The notes below the pieces were generated by a model. The model searched no databases. It was not told where the DNA came from and worked only from the letters and a program-made list of their open reading frames with translations. This document shows positions 33,890 through 44,902 of a DNA stretch of 64,000 bases, one piece after another. Source of the stretch: Erinaceus europaeus (taxonomy: Eukaryota > Chordata > Mammalia > Eulipotyphla > Erinaceidae). A program made the translations under genes and the position numbers. The stretch is from positions 116,927,064-116,991,063 of the forward strand of contig NC_080171.1 in the NCBI RefSeq assembly GCF_950295315.1, in the 5' to 3' direction. How positions within the stretch are numbered: position 1 is the first letter of the stretch; each line of letters begins with the position of its first letter.

Positions 33890-35395
33890 AGAGCTATGAT
33901 GCATTTATGACCAACATCATACTTAATGGTGAATAACTAATACTTTGTACTTTTTTGCGCTGAATACTTTGTACCAGTGTGTCCTTTCAAAATTGCACTG
34001 GAAGTCTTAGAAAGTAATAAAATAAGGAGATGGAATGAAGATTGGATATGAGTAACATTTATTTGTGAACATAGTTATGTTGGTAGGAAATGTATTATGT
34101 ATTGGTACATAAATCTGAAAACAAAGCTAGTAAACAAAACAGTTTTCAGACTAATAATTCATTTTCATTTCTATGTATTAATAAAAACTCTTAGATATTG
34201 ATATGCAGTGTTGCATTTACCTAACAAAGTTATTTACAAAGGCACAGATAAAATTCCTTTGTATAAATTTAGCAAAAGATCACACAGTAATCACTGGAAA
34301 CTATAAAACTCTTCTGAGAGAAATGAAAACCTAAATAAATGGAGAAATATGTCAGGCAGTATAGTGGAAGACAGGGTTAGATGGCAATATATCCAAAATT
34401 GATATATAGGTTTAATAGAATATCAATCCAAATCAGATCAAAATTTTGTTGAAAATGTCAGTGGGTGATATTAAAATGTATAGGCATCAAAGGCATTCAA
34501 AGAAAGAGAACAAACATTACTAAAATTTGTAAGCAATCACAAAAGCACAAGAATAACCAAGCAATCCTAAGAAAAATGAAGATGGCTGACATCACACTTT
34601 TTAATGTCAAACTGTCCTGCAAAATAATCATTGAATTAGTATAATTTATATATATATATAAGAACCAGGGACAAACAAAGGAGAAAAGTCTTCTCACAAA
34701 GGGTGCTAGGCAGGCTGGAGAGCTCTAGACAAAAGACTGAAAATAGACCACTTCCTTATGCCATACAGAAAATTTCATTTGAAGTGGATAAAATATGTGT
34801 ATTGAAGATCTGAAATCACCAATATATGGATAAAAACATAGACAAAGGACTCCACAAAAAGTCGCTTCGGTGTTGTCGTTGCGGACTCTAGCAGGAAGGG
34901 AAACATAAGGAAAAAATAAAGAACTGTGACTGCACTGAACTCCAGTAAATGTATACTTGTCAAATCAGTGGGAAAAGTGAACTCTGTTCGTATGTAAGCT
35001 AGTCCAAACTGTTTATAAATCGAATCAGCAAAGACATTTCTTAATGAAATATAGACTTGTTATATAATCCAGCAATTACACCCTTGCATATCCAACCGCT
35101 GAATCTTAAACACTAATTTGAACGGGTTGTACGTAGACCTACATTTGCTGTAATTCTGTCTACTATAGCCAAAATATGGCTACAACCCAGGTACTCAGTG
35201 ATGGACGAGTAGATAAAGATGCAGTATATATGCACAATGGAATAAAAAAATGACTAAAATTTGACATGGATAACAACATGGATGCAGTTGGAAGGCATGA
35301 CGCTAGGTGAAATAAATAAGGAAGAGAAAGACAGATATTGGGTATTTTCATGCATTCATCTGTGGATTATAAAGAAACTAAGTAAGAAAACAGGC
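33890..35395 (+). mobile_element. Old, diverged L1 (ORF2 to 3' region)
   Basis: Recognisable ancient L1 segments occur in order. First ccaacatcatacttaatggt (RT), then a KFLR/thumb-like part at 34,140-34,400, then cctaagaaaaatgaagatgg. The end carries caacatggatgcagttggaa, ggtgaaataaataaggaaga and tctgtggattataaagaaac. It is much more diverged than the hedgehog-type L1 copies, so it is probably a pre-erinaceid L1M-type element. Confidence 0.7.
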
Positions 35396-35526
35396 AAAAC
35401 CTACCTTTGAATTCAGAATGCAGAACTGAGGTTGCTAGAAGGGAAAGTTAAGTAGCAGAAAGGTGGATGAGGGCCCATAGATAGTGGTGAAGGGAATTCA
35501 GCATTTTGTTGGGAGATGTAGTATAA

Positions 35527-35536
35527 CATTTATCTA

Positions 35537-35576
<40 letters not shown>

Positions 35577-35584
35577 CCTATCTA
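35527..35584. repeat. (TCTG)n(TCTA)n microsatellite
   Basis: About six TCTG units then TCTA units, adjoining the tail side of the next SINE. Confidence 0.9.
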
Positions 35585-35698
35585 TTCTATTCAGAGCATT
35601 GTTCAGCGCTGGTTTATGGTGGTGCAGGGGATTGAGCCTGGGACCTCAGAGCCTCAGGCATGAGAGTCTGTATAGTCATTATACTATTGCCCCATAGA
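35585..35698 (-). mobile_element. SINE type 4
   Basis: Antisense: cagagcattgttcagcgctg, tttatggtggtgcaggggat, tcagagcctcaggcatgaga, cattatactattgcccc. Confidence 0.85.
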
Positions 35699-35754
35699 TA
35701 ATATTAATTCACTTAACAAAATACATACATTTTAGAAACTTAATAAAATAAAAT

Positions 35755-35885
35755 TTATATGAAAACAAAAGATCCAGAATAGCCAACATTAGTTCATAAA
35801 GAAAAGCAAAGGTGAGGAATTTACATGATCTGATTTCAAGGCTTGTATAAAGCTACAGGATGGTGTGTGCTTATTAAAAGGTAAG
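35755..35885 (+). mobile_element. Old L1 ORF2 fragment
   Basis: gatccagaatagccaacatt and tttcaaggcttgtataaagc match the QNSQNNFEK/DFKTCYKATVIK region of old L1 ORF2. Confidence 0.6.
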
Positions 35886-35889
35886 CATC

Positions 35890-36175
35890 AAGACTGAAGT
35901 CATGGGATTAGGTTTGAAAAAAAAAATATATATATATAAGGTAAAGGACTACATGACAATTCAATGGTGATAGTATGCTCTTAAAAAGGAGTTAAGGTGC
36001 TTAAGTTACTGGGTATGTCTGTGAGCAAGAAAGGAACAAAGGTTAATAGTGTACCTAGATTATATCTCACTGTTGTGAATGGTCATAGACTTCAAAGCAA
36101 GAGTCATACATGCCTTAGAGGATGAACACCACTTCTATCAATGTGGTTTGTCTCAAAGGAATTGATAGAAAGAGA
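35890..36175. other. Unassigned, possibly old L1 3' region
   Basis: No clear assignment; includes a (TA)n stretch near 35,920. Confidence 0.35.
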
Positions 36176-36179
36176 AAGA

Positions 36180-36480
36180 GAGACAAGTTGGCCAGTAAAT
36201 TAAATGCGGCATCTGCAAATACTCTTGTCGACACAGCCAGCCGCAGGGATTGTTGGAACCTCTTCTTCTTTTTCTTCTAGCGTTTGCCCTTCTTCCGTAG
36301 CCAGTTAACAGTGTCAGGTTGAGCCTGATGTAAAGTTTCGAGACCTCCTTTGAATCTGGAGAGGTGGCAGTCGTTGACTATGTGGGTCATAGTCTGTCTG
36401 TAGCCGCAGGGACAGTTCGGGTCGTCTCTGGGAACCTCTGAAGACTGGGAATACAGATTTTTCAAATGCTAAGGGGGCTG
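36180..36480 (-). mobile_element. Non-LTR retrotransposon 3' end, Vingi/ingi-like
   Basis: The minus strand ends a reverse-transcriptase polyprotein. Residues around NCPCGYRQTMTHIVNDCHLS form a C-x-C ... H ... C zinc-binding tail typical of C-termini in several non-LTR clades. RFKGGLETLHQAQPDTVNWL and a stop follow. It is unlike L1 (no CWRGCG motif, no poly(A)). Vingi is a clade reported from hedgehog genomes, so it is my best match. I cannot exclude RTE or another clade. Edges are approximate. Confidence 0.6.
36277..36465 (-). pseudogene. C-terminal frame of the Vingi-like polyprotein
   Basis: About 60 codons remain open to the stop. Upstream the frame meets a TAG within three codons, so only the terminal zinc-binding region and tail (ending WLRKKGKR) survive. 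Another frame (36,314-36,568) overlaps it and is probably a shadow. The survival of this many codons suggests a fairly recent copy. Confidence 0.6.
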
Positions 36481-36579
36481 GAGTGGAAGTCAGTGCCCAG
36501 GGTGTCTGCCTTGGCTTCTTAGGCGTCACATGAACATGGAGACTGGGAAGATGTAAGAAACCAAACATAGAAACCCGAG

Positions 36580-37109
36580 CTCTGGTTCTGGCTTCCAGAT
36601 ATGCCCTTCAGGAGTTCATTTTTAAGACTAAATTAAAAACATTTAATTTCTAGCTGGCTGACTGGTTGATGGATTTACCTACCCTACTTGTTGCACAGGC
36701 TGCTGAGAGCAGTGCATGTCACACATTCACCATTTCCTTGGGTAAACTACCTCGTGGGAGTTGAGGGTCTGAAAGGTGATTCTTACAGATTTCTTCTAAA
36801 ACAGGTCATCACTCACTTTGACTCACTTCTACTAACATTGATTATTAATGATTCTCCCTAGGTGTTACTGCGTTCTTTAGTATAACGATGATCTGTAATG
36901 ATAACTTTTAGGAACAAAAGTTTATATAGATTAAAAGAACAAAAATTCCATTGAGATGTAGTTTAGATTCTTGTTTCTTTGATATGCAAAGTGTAACTGA
37001 GGAAATTATAGAATGATGGAAAAGTGGTTTGAAAAATAGTTTTGAAATACTGATGCTACGTTTATTTAGTTCTTATACACCTGATCTAGGATGTTTTAAT
37101 ACTTTAGTC
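36580..37109. other. Unassigned sequence
   Basis: No recognised element. Confidence 0.4.
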
Positions 37110-37140
37110 TTTAAATTTTTTTTAAAAAATTATCTTTATT

Positions 37141-37438
37141 GGAGGTTTGGCAGTAGTGCAGTGGGTTAAGCACAGGTGGAGCAAAGTGCAAGGACCAACA
37201 TAAGCATCCTGGTTCAAGCCCCCGGCTTCCCACCAGCAGGGGAGTCACTTCACAGGTGGTGAAGCAGGTCTGCAGGTGTCTGTCTTTCTCTCCCCCTCTC
37301 TGTCTTCCCCTCCTCTCTCCATTTCTTTCTGTCCTATCCAACAACAATGACATCAACAACAACAATAACAACAACAACAATAATAAGATAAGGGCAACAA
37401 AAGGGAAAATAAATAAATAAAAATAAATAATAATAAAA
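37141..37438 (+). mobile_element. SINE type 1 inserted in another SINE
   Basis: Full-length sense element with tail (CAA)n/(TAA)n. TSD of 20 bp with one mismatch at 37121-37140 and 37439-37458 (tttaaaaaattatctttatt type), which is the T-rich tail of the type 2 SINE into which it inserted. Confidence 0.95.
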
Positions 37439-37660
37439 TTTAAAAAATTATCCTTATTTATTTGATAAAGACAGCCAGAAATCTATCTAGAGGGTAGGGG
37501 GAGACAGAGAAGGAGAGAGAAAGACACCTACCTGCACAACTGTTTTACCACTCACAAAACATTCTCCCCTGCATTTGGAGACCAGGGGCTTGAACCTGGG
37601 TCCTTGCACACTTTAACCTGTGTGTTCAACTTGGTGCACCACCAAGCGCCCCTACTTCAT
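37439..37660 (-). mobile_element. SINE type 2, host of the previous element
   Basis: Antisense: ttatttgataaagacagcca, cacctacctgcacaactgtt, aggggcttgaacctgggtcc, head ending ccaccaagcgcccc. Its tail begins at ~37,110 and is split by the 37,141 SINE. Confidence 0.85.
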
Positions 37661-37661
37661 T

Positions 37662-38434
37662 CTTTATATCTTGATTACTAATGTATTAAAGATATACCAA
37701 AGGAGACTAACAACACTGAAATTTGAACACTGAAGCTATTTTATTTCTTTGATCAGTTTCCAGAGAGACTTTCTCACAAGCAAAACTGACACTATCTGTT
37801 ATTTTGTAACAAAAAGTTCTCTTTAACTATTTTCATCATTTTCAGTGAGGAGAGGTTTCCCAGGATCTGATCACAGTAATGAGGAAAACACGTTAGGTCA
37901 AACTGGGGTGCAGGAGTTGAGTGGCCTAATATAAAACTGGGCCAGACAGGGGAATAAAAAGTAGGAAAAGAAAATGCCGTTGTTTATAAGGCAGTGGTAC
38001 TCATTTCATCTTTAACTGACCAGCCTCTATTCACATTTCCTTCATTTTAGTCTCATGTCTTTTCCAGGATCTCATCCAGGATCCTTCACTGTTTTTAGCT
38101 ATCATGTCTCCTTAAACTCCTCATAACTGGGACTGTTTCTCAGACTTCTTATTTTTGATGAGCTTAACAGTTTGAGAATTACTGGTCTGGAGCCTTTGTA
38201 GAATTTCTTTCAGCTGGAATTTGTTCCATGTTTTTCTCATAATTACAATGGGGTGTGTTTTCAATAAGACCAAAGTCATTCTTATTATAGCATAGTCTCA
38301 GTGTATGCTATCCACTTGATTTATCACTGTTAGTATTGGTAATTTGTCTGAGAAAGTGTTCATCTACTCTTTGGACTTAATTCTTCCCCACCCCATCCAC
38401 ACATGCTCAATTACATTGCTGTCGTGTTCACTTT
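37662..38434. other. Unassigned sequence
   Basis: About 770 nt, no recognised element. Confidence 0.4.
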
Positions 38435-38435
38435 T

Positions 38436-39415
38436 GTTCTTTAATTTTAGATAGGGACACAGAGATTATGGGTGAGAGAAAGAGAGAGAGAGAAGAGGAG
38501 AGGAGAGGAGAAGAGAGGAGAGGAGAGGAGGGAGGGGAGGGGAGGGGAGGGAAGGGAAGGGAGGGGAGGGGAGGAGAGGGGAGAGGAAGGGAGGGGAGGG
38601 GAGGGGAAGGGAAGAGAGGAGAAGTGGAGTCGAGTGGAGTGGAGTGGGGAGGGGAGGGGAGGGGAGGAGAGGAGAGAGAGAGGGAGAGGAGAGAAGAGAG
38701 AAGGAGAGGGAGACGAGAGGAGAGAGAGGGAGAGGAGAGGAGAGGAGAGAGAGGGAGAGGAGAGGAGAGGGAGAGGGAGAGGAAAGAAGAGATAAAGAGA
38801 GGGAGGGGAGAGGAGAGAAGAGAGAAGGAGAGGGAGAGGGAGAGGAAGAGGAGAGGAGAGGAGAGAGAGGGAGAGGAGAGAAGGAGAGGGAGAGGGAGAG
38901 GGGAGAAGAGAGAAGGAGAGGGAGAGGGGAGAAGAGAGAAGGAGAGGGAGAGGGGAGAAGAGAGAAGGAGAGGGAGAGCGAGAGGAGAGAGAAGGAGAGG
39001 GAGAGGAGAGGAGAGGAGAGGAGAGAAAAGGAGAGGAGAGAAGAGAGAAGGAGAGGGAGAGGGGAGAAGAGAGAAGGAGAGGGAGAGGGGAGAAGAGAGA
39101 AGGAGAGGGAGAGCGAGAGGAGAGAGAAGGAGAGGGAGAGGAGAGGAGAGAAAAGGAGAGGAGAGAAGAGAGAAGGAGAGGGAGAGGAGAGAAGGAGAAG
39201 GAGAGGAGAGGCGAGGGAGAGGGAGGGGAAGGGGAGGGAGAGGGAGAGGGAGAGGGAGAGAGAGAGAGAGAGATATTGAGAGAGAGACTACTTCACCATT
39301 GTGTAGCCCACCCCCTGCTGTGTACCATGGTGGTCCCATGTGTTATTGTTCTGGAACTTGAACTCAGGACTTCAGCAAGATGAGGCATGTGCTTTACAGG
39401 GTGAGCTTGCTAATC
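38436..39415 (-). mobile_element. Old SINE enlarged by a GA-rich expansion
   Basis: The left edge is the antisense tail (ctttaattttagatagggac) and the right edge is body and head (ctacttcaccattgtgtagc ... gaacttgaactcaggacttc). A normal copy has ~40 GA-rich bases between these parts; here there are about 800. Confidence 0.7.
38478..39275. repeat. ~800-bp GGAGA/GGGGA purine tract with ~135-bp higher-order repeat
   Basis: Nearly pure G/A on the plus strand. Sub-blocks are ggaggggaggggaggg (38,525-38,620) and aggagagggagagggga units. The rare gagcgagagg marks a higher-order unit at 38,976 and 39,111, 135 bp apart. Open frames of up to ~300 codons on both strands here are artefacts of base composition. 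Confidence 0.95.
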
Positions 39416-39459
39416 TGAATTTCTTCCTCCCTCCTCTTCTTACCACATTGCACTCTTTT

Positions 39460-39766
39460 TTCTTTTATTTCCTCCTGTAGGGTTATTAATGGGGCTCAGA
39501 TCTGGCACTAACTATGAATCCACTGCTCCTGGCAGCCATTAAACTTTTTTTTTTTTTTTTTACCATTTTATTGGGTAGGACAGAAAGAAATCGAGAGAGA
39601 TGGGCAGATAGACATAAGAAGGAGGAAAGAAAGATAGACACCTGCAGACCTACTTCACCACTTGTGAAGTGACCCCATGTAGGTTGGGGAGCAGAATCTT
39701 GAACCCAGGTCCTTGTGCTTAGTGCTATGTGCACTTAACTAGTGCACATACCTGCCCCCCATACAC
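39460..39766 (-). mobile_element. SINE type 1, long form
   Basis: Antisense: extra module (gtagggttattaatggggct ... atccactgctcctggcag), T-run, ttgggtaggacagaaag, body, head ending cacatacctgccccc. Flanks ACATTGCACTCTTTT (39445-39459) and ACATTGTATTCTTTT (39767-39781) are the TSD. Confidence 0.9.
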
Positions 39767-39784
39767 ACATTGTATTCTTTTGGA

Positions 39785-40628
39785 GGAAGTCATTATGTGT
39801 TTTTTTTGGAAGGAAGCCTACACTAGGATTTAGTTTCTGTCTCCTCAAGAGTGAAATATTTCCATAAATTACTTGATTCTACTTTACAGAATGTTTGTCT
39901 ATTATTCTATTCACCTATTTACTCAATATTTATATTGGCATTGACTCCTGGATATTGTTTTAAACTTGGGCTTGATACAAAAATACTTCTCAAATTGTCC
40001 AGTTTTGGACACTGTTGGATCTTTCAATTGGCTCCTGCGTATCACTTTGACATAGCTGCAGTATTGTAGGAGTCTGTTAGTACCTTCTTCCTCTTTTGCC
40101 TCACAACATGTTCCAGGTTCACCTTGCATATATTCTGCTCTTACTTGTAAATAATCCATATCACTAAGGAATGTTGGTTTGTTTAATTAAAGACTGCTTC
40201 TAGATTGAGGTAAGAAACCATCATTTGGGTAGCAAGTGTGGTCACTGATACAAGAGTTCATAGCCTTGAGGCCTTTCAGTTGAAATGAAGGAAATACAAG
40301 TGTGTAAAAGTAGATATATGTACCGACTTTTACATATTCATGTGTGTGTGTGTGTGTGCATGTGTGTACTGAGGAACATGGATTTATACTGATATTTTTA
40401 ATAGTAGTTCATTGCTACAAATATTATTCTAGATTTCTCTCTTTGCTTGTTTGCAACTTCCCACTTCAATACTGAGAAATCTCACTCCCATGATTGGGTT
40501 ACTGACATATTAATTGACAGTTCAAGTACATGTATGTCTAGAACATCTATTGTATATCTTCATCTGAAACATCAGTCAACTGTGAACTAAAGTCAATGGC
40601 TTAGAGGTAGAATCTTATCACTACAGAA
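39785..40628. other. Unassigned sequence
   Basis: No recognised element apart from a (GT)n run at 40,340-40,368. Confidence 0.4.
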
Positions 40629-40641
40629 AAATAATTGCATG

Positions 40642-40790
40642 TGGTCTAGGAGGTGGTACAGTGGATAAAGCATTGGATTCTCAATCATGAGGTCCTGAGT
40701 TCAATCCCCAGCGGCACATGTACCAGAATGATGTCTGTTTTTTTCTCTCTGTATCCTCTCTTTCTCTAATAAATAAATAAGATCTTTAAA
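40642..40790 (+). mobile_element. SINE type 3 with 13-bp TSD
   Basis: ggtggtacagtggataaagc, tcctgagttcaatccccagc, gtaccagaatgatgtctg, CT-rich stretch, aataaataaataag tail. TSD AAATAATTGCATG (40629-40641) and AAATGATTGCATG (40791-40803). Confidence 0.9.
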
Positions 40791-40938
40791 AAATGATTGC
40801 ATGTTCTCTGGTTGTTTCCTTTCTCTGTTAGTAAAATATTACAAGCAATTATTTAGAAATATTCATTCAATTAGAATAGGACAATTTAGTAATCTGTGTT
40901 GCACATGATGGAAGCCAGATTTCCAAGTGTTGGAATGG

Positions 40939-40986
40939 GAAAATATTTCTGCTATCATTAATAATAATGATAGCAGAAATATTTTC
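40939..40986. repeat. Perfect 22-bp inverted repeat with 4-nt loop
   Basis: The left arm 40939-40960 (gaaaatatttctgctatc...) is exactly complementary to the right arm 40965-40986; the loop is ATAA. A second weaker inverted repeat (TTTCAATTTTA / TAAAATTGAAA) spans about 40,983-41,034 around (TAATAA)n. Confidence 0.95.
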
Positions 40987-41035
40987 AATTTTATAATAAT
41001 AATTTTATAATAATAATTTACTGTAAAATTGAAAG

Positions 41036-41574
41036 TTTCCAAGAGAGTAGATAATAAGAGTACTCATGATAATAGAAACAATCTTGTCAGTTTATGGCGA
41101 TGGATGTTAACTAAATTTATTGCAGTGATTATGTCATCAAATATATGTATACTGATTGAGTATACCTGAAACTATTAGATATATATGCCACAAGCCTCAA
41201 CTAAAAAGGTATAAAAATAAAGTTAATTCTTATTTTGAAATTCTCTTTAACCTTATACCTCTTTCGCAACTGAAGATCAAACACTATTGGAATAAAAGCA
41301 CAACACAGCATCTGTTTTCAGTAACAGCATGTCTGAGTTTGTAACACTATCAACAGCTTATTGTTAATGGTAGATATGGCAGTATTCTAGAACCAAAAGA
41401 CCTATGAACTCAGGAAGAAGGTTCCTGGTTCTGAAACTTCTAAACCTCAATGCATTTGTTCTGTGCTGTGATCTTAGAATCTGCTTTAGCCCTCTCAATG
41501 AAACTGCAAGTGACCTGTATCAACTATCCATTGCTACAGTAGTGATATACAGTAAGCATCTCGAAACATAGCAA
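41036..41574. other. Unassigned AT-rich sequence
   Basis: No recognised element. Confidence 0.4.
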
Positions 41575-41584
41575 TTTAAAATAG

Positions 41585-41798
41585 CAAATGCTGGAGCCAG
41601 GTGGTGGTGCACCTGGTTAAGCTCACACACTACAAGTGTGCAAGGACCTGGGTTCAAGCTCCTGGTCCCTACCTGCATAGGGAAAGCTTCATGAATGGTG
41701 AAGTAGAGCTGCAGGTGTCTCTCTGTCTCTCTCCTTCTCTCCTTCCTCTTCCCCTCTTAAATGGTTTCTGTCTCTATCTATAAATAAATAAATAAATA
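41585..41798 (+). mobile_element. SINE type 2 with 10-bp TSD
   Basis: ggagccaggtggtggtgcac head, gggttcaagctcctggtcc, gtgaagtagagctgcaggtg, aataaataaataaat tail. TSD TTTAAAATAG at 41575-41584 and 41799-41808. Confidence 0.95.
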
Positions 41799-41809
41799 TT
41801 TAAAATAGA

Positions 41810-42774
41810 GGTACAACAGTGAACCTTTATGATTCCTTATGGGGTTTTAGGTCAACCTTTCAATTCTGTGCTAAATGTAGGTTGAGTCTATCTAATCTCA
41901 CTGAGAAATAACTCTTCTTCCCGACCCATTTTTTTAAAACTACCCATTAATTATAAAATTATGTTTTATTAGGGAAATAATGATTTACAAGACAGTTATC
42001 ACATGGGTATGCTTGCTCATTTTTCAGCGATGGATGTCTGCACACCAATCCCGCCACAATTATTCCAGCAGTTGGGGCAAAGGGTCTGAGTGCAGCAAAA
42101 CTCCTGATCTTGTGTGATTTATATTCCAGTGTGCAGGCCACATTTTGGTTTGGTTATGATAGTATACTTTAAACATTTAAAATATTTTGAGCAGCTTAAT
42201 TCTTTTATGTAGCACAGAGTAGGTTTTATTTCATTTTTCTTTTGCCTATGAAAATACTTCTAAAGCAGATGAAATCTATAAATCAGTTTATTAAAATTGA
42301 AGGTAATTGAGTTTAAAACTAGTCTGGAATCTATTCACATTGGATCCTTGGACAATAAATGATTTAGTTATATATTTTCAGAAGGGATTGTGAAAGGAAT
42401 GTGTGTGGATTTTTATGGAAATTAATCTCTTAAATGATATATATATATATATATATATATATTACCAATACCATCTTCACCATATTCTAGTCAGAATATA
42501 GAACCAGTAAGATTTAGAACTAAGATTTTCTTTCCTGTGCACATGAAGAACCAGCTCCCCAAGTGTCAATTGTCTCACAATGGTTCACTTACTAAGTTTG
42601 CAGCTGGTAGCTTATGGACTGAAATCAGCCCTTCTGATTCCAGATAAGAGTTCTGTGAGCTCCTGGACTCTTTTGCTCACATTCAATCTGAAGTGTTTGA
42701 CGTGATGCTTTTCACATGGTAAACACTTAATGAATATGCAGTACAGTAACACTAGTAATGTGAACCCCCCCCCT
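41810..42774. other. Unassigned sequence
   Basis: About 960 nt without a recognised element; (AT)n at 42,437-42,462. Confidence 0.4.
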
Positions 42775-42775
42775 T

Positions 42776-43055
42776 TTTTTCTTTTTCTGGAGCTTGTTGA
42801 CTGCATGGCCCTACCACTCCGTAAAGACACTTTGTTTTACTATTTTTATTTCTATTCAGAGTGACAGACAGATAGGAAGAGAGAGATACAGATAGATAGG
42901 GAGATAGGTAGATAGATAGACAGATAGATAGATAGGGAGATAGGTAGATAGATAGATAGATAGATAGACAGACAAGACAGACAGACCAACCACAGCACTG
43001 CTACACTGCTCAGAAAGCTTTCCCTGTGTAGACGCTCTCTTGTGGTAGCCATCTT
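42776..43055 (-). mobile_element. Old SINE (type 4-like) with (GATA)n
   Basis: Antisense: tttttctggagcttgttgac, atttctattcagagtgacag, GATA/GACA array at 42,886-42,980, ccacagcactgctacactgc, agctttccctgtgtagac. Confidence 0.65.
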
Positions 43056-43057
43056 TA

Positions 43058-43325
43058 ACCTCCTCAACTTTGTTTAAAGAATAAGAAAGCCTCTTACATC
43101 TACAGGGAGTTAGGTAGTTTTTTTTTTTTTTTTATCACATAAAACCTTTCTCCATGATTGTTTTGATTGCTTTTCTGATCTCAGCATGGTGCTATATTTC
43201 AGATAAATGATGCACAGTTCAAACAATTTCCTGCTATCTACTTTCTGCTATTTCCCTTGTGGGTACACAGAGAAAAGATTTACTTGGTATATACTATGTG
43301 TATGATATATAATAAACTTCAGTTA
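43058..43325. other. Unassigned sequence
   Basis: Contains a T-run near 43,115; nothing else recognised. Confidence 0.4.
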
Positions 43326-43327
43326 AG

Positions 43328-43490
43328 GGCAGGGGAAATAGCATAATGGTTATGAAAACAGACTTTCATGACTGAGGCTTCTAAGTCCCAGGATCAATCT
43401 CCCCAGCCACCATAAGCCAGAGCTGAGCAGTGCTCTGCTGTTTCTCTCTCTCTCTTTGCATCTCTCTCAAAAATAAAATAAACAAAATAT
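43328..43490 (+). mobile_element. SINE type 4
   Basis: gcaggggaaatagcataatg, agactttcatgactgaggct, ccataagccagagctgagca, then CT-rich and aaaataaaataaac tail. The tail is the target of the next SINE. Confidence 0.9.
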
Positions 43491-43509
43491 TTTTTAAAAA
43501 CTTCAGTTA

Positions 43510-43865
43510 GGGCGTCGGGCGGTGGCGCAGTGGGTTAAGCGCACTTGGCGCAAAGCACAAGGACGGGTGTAAGGATCCGGTTTAGAGCCCCCAGCTCCCC
43601 ACCTGCAGGGGAGTCGCTTCACAGGTGGTGAAGCAGGTCTTTCTCTCCTTCTCTCTGTCTTCCCTCCTCTCTCTATTTCTCTCTGTCCTATCCAACAATG
43701 AACAACATCAACAGTGGTAATAATGATAACCACAACGAGGCTACAACAACAAGGGCAAAAAAAAAAAAAAAGCGGGGGGGGGGGGGAATGGCCTCCAGGA
43801 GCGGTGGATTCATGGTGTAGGCACCGAGCCCAGCAATAACCCTGGAGGCAAAAAAAAAAAAAAAA
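43510..43865 (+). mobile_element. SINE type 1, long form, 14-bp TSD
   Basis: Best-preserved long copy: head ggcggtggcgcagtgggtta, body, CAA-rich segment, A-run and G13 (43,774-43,786). Then the extra module (atggcctccaggagcggtgg ... agcaataaccctggaggc) and a poly(A). TSD AAAAACTTCAGTTA at 43496-43509 and 43866-43879. Confidence 0.95.
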
Positions 43866-43880
43866 AAAAACTTCAGTTAA

Positions 43881-44900
43881 TTACTACATTTTGGGAGAAT
43901 TTTCACATTTATGTAATTTATTAATGTAGTATTTCTGGGGATTACATGACTAATGTCTTTAAAATTTTAACATACTTTCAGTAGAAAGTATCTATTTCCT
44001 GCTGTGCAAATACAAGACATCACATAGACATTTCAGTATCTAAGGAGAAGAAAATAGAATTAATAATTGAATTGCTTCCAGATTTCTTCTCTGACATATT
44101 GGTAGGGGACCACAGTGAATGTTTCCTTTAAGTTAGTACGCAGGTAATGACTGCTAGGTTTCTCCCTAATGTTATGAATTAATTAGTAGGGGGAAACACA
44201 GGCTTGTTGGTAGCTGAACAAGACCACTGAAAAAAGGAGTTTCTTCCTTGGCTACTAATTGCATTTCCCCATTTACTTATGTTATCTTAGTGGTCATAAA
44301 GGCATTTCCATATGATGAGTGCATGTAGGCAAGTCTCCTGAAAACTCAGTGTCATTGCCAATGTGGAGCTTAACTGTTCCAGTTCCAACAACTGTTGTAA
44401 GGATTCACAGCTAACTTGTGTATCTGTTGTACCTTAATTTGTGAGTACTAGGAACTGAATGTGCAAGAGCTTAGTTCCTTTAGAAGGATGTGTGAGGTTA
44501 AATGAATGATGGCTAGCTTGGACATTGCTGAAGGCAGGAAAGCCTCTAAAGTCAAAGGGAGGACTATGAAATATCAGTCCTATTGACAGTGTTGTCATCA
44601 TATGCTAATATCTGTATTAATGTAAGAAAACAGTTCTCGCATGAATATTGTCAGTGATGATGTTGAATATACATCAGAACTAGTCTTAAAAGTCTCAGAA
44701 AAAAAGTCAGATTGCACAGATGAGTATAGGAAGGATAGTTGGCACAGAGAAGAGAGAAAGGCAGAAGTTAAAAGATTTGTTTATGAAAGTAGGGAGGGAA
44801 GGAGAGAATGAGGGTATCACTCTGGCATATGCAATTCTGGGTGTCAAATTTAGAGTCAAAAGCCATGAAATAATAACAATAATGCTTCCCAGAAAAAACA
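43881..44900. other. Unassigned sequence
   Basis: About 1 kb without a recognised element. Confidence 0.4.
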
Positions 44901-44902
44901 TT

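Noticed and set aside
38428..39361. Open frames of ~300 codons on both strands, rich in Leu/Ser/Pro or Arg/Glu/Gly
   Set aside because: They are translations of a G/A simple-repeat tract, which lacks stops in several frames. No domain, promoter or splice context.
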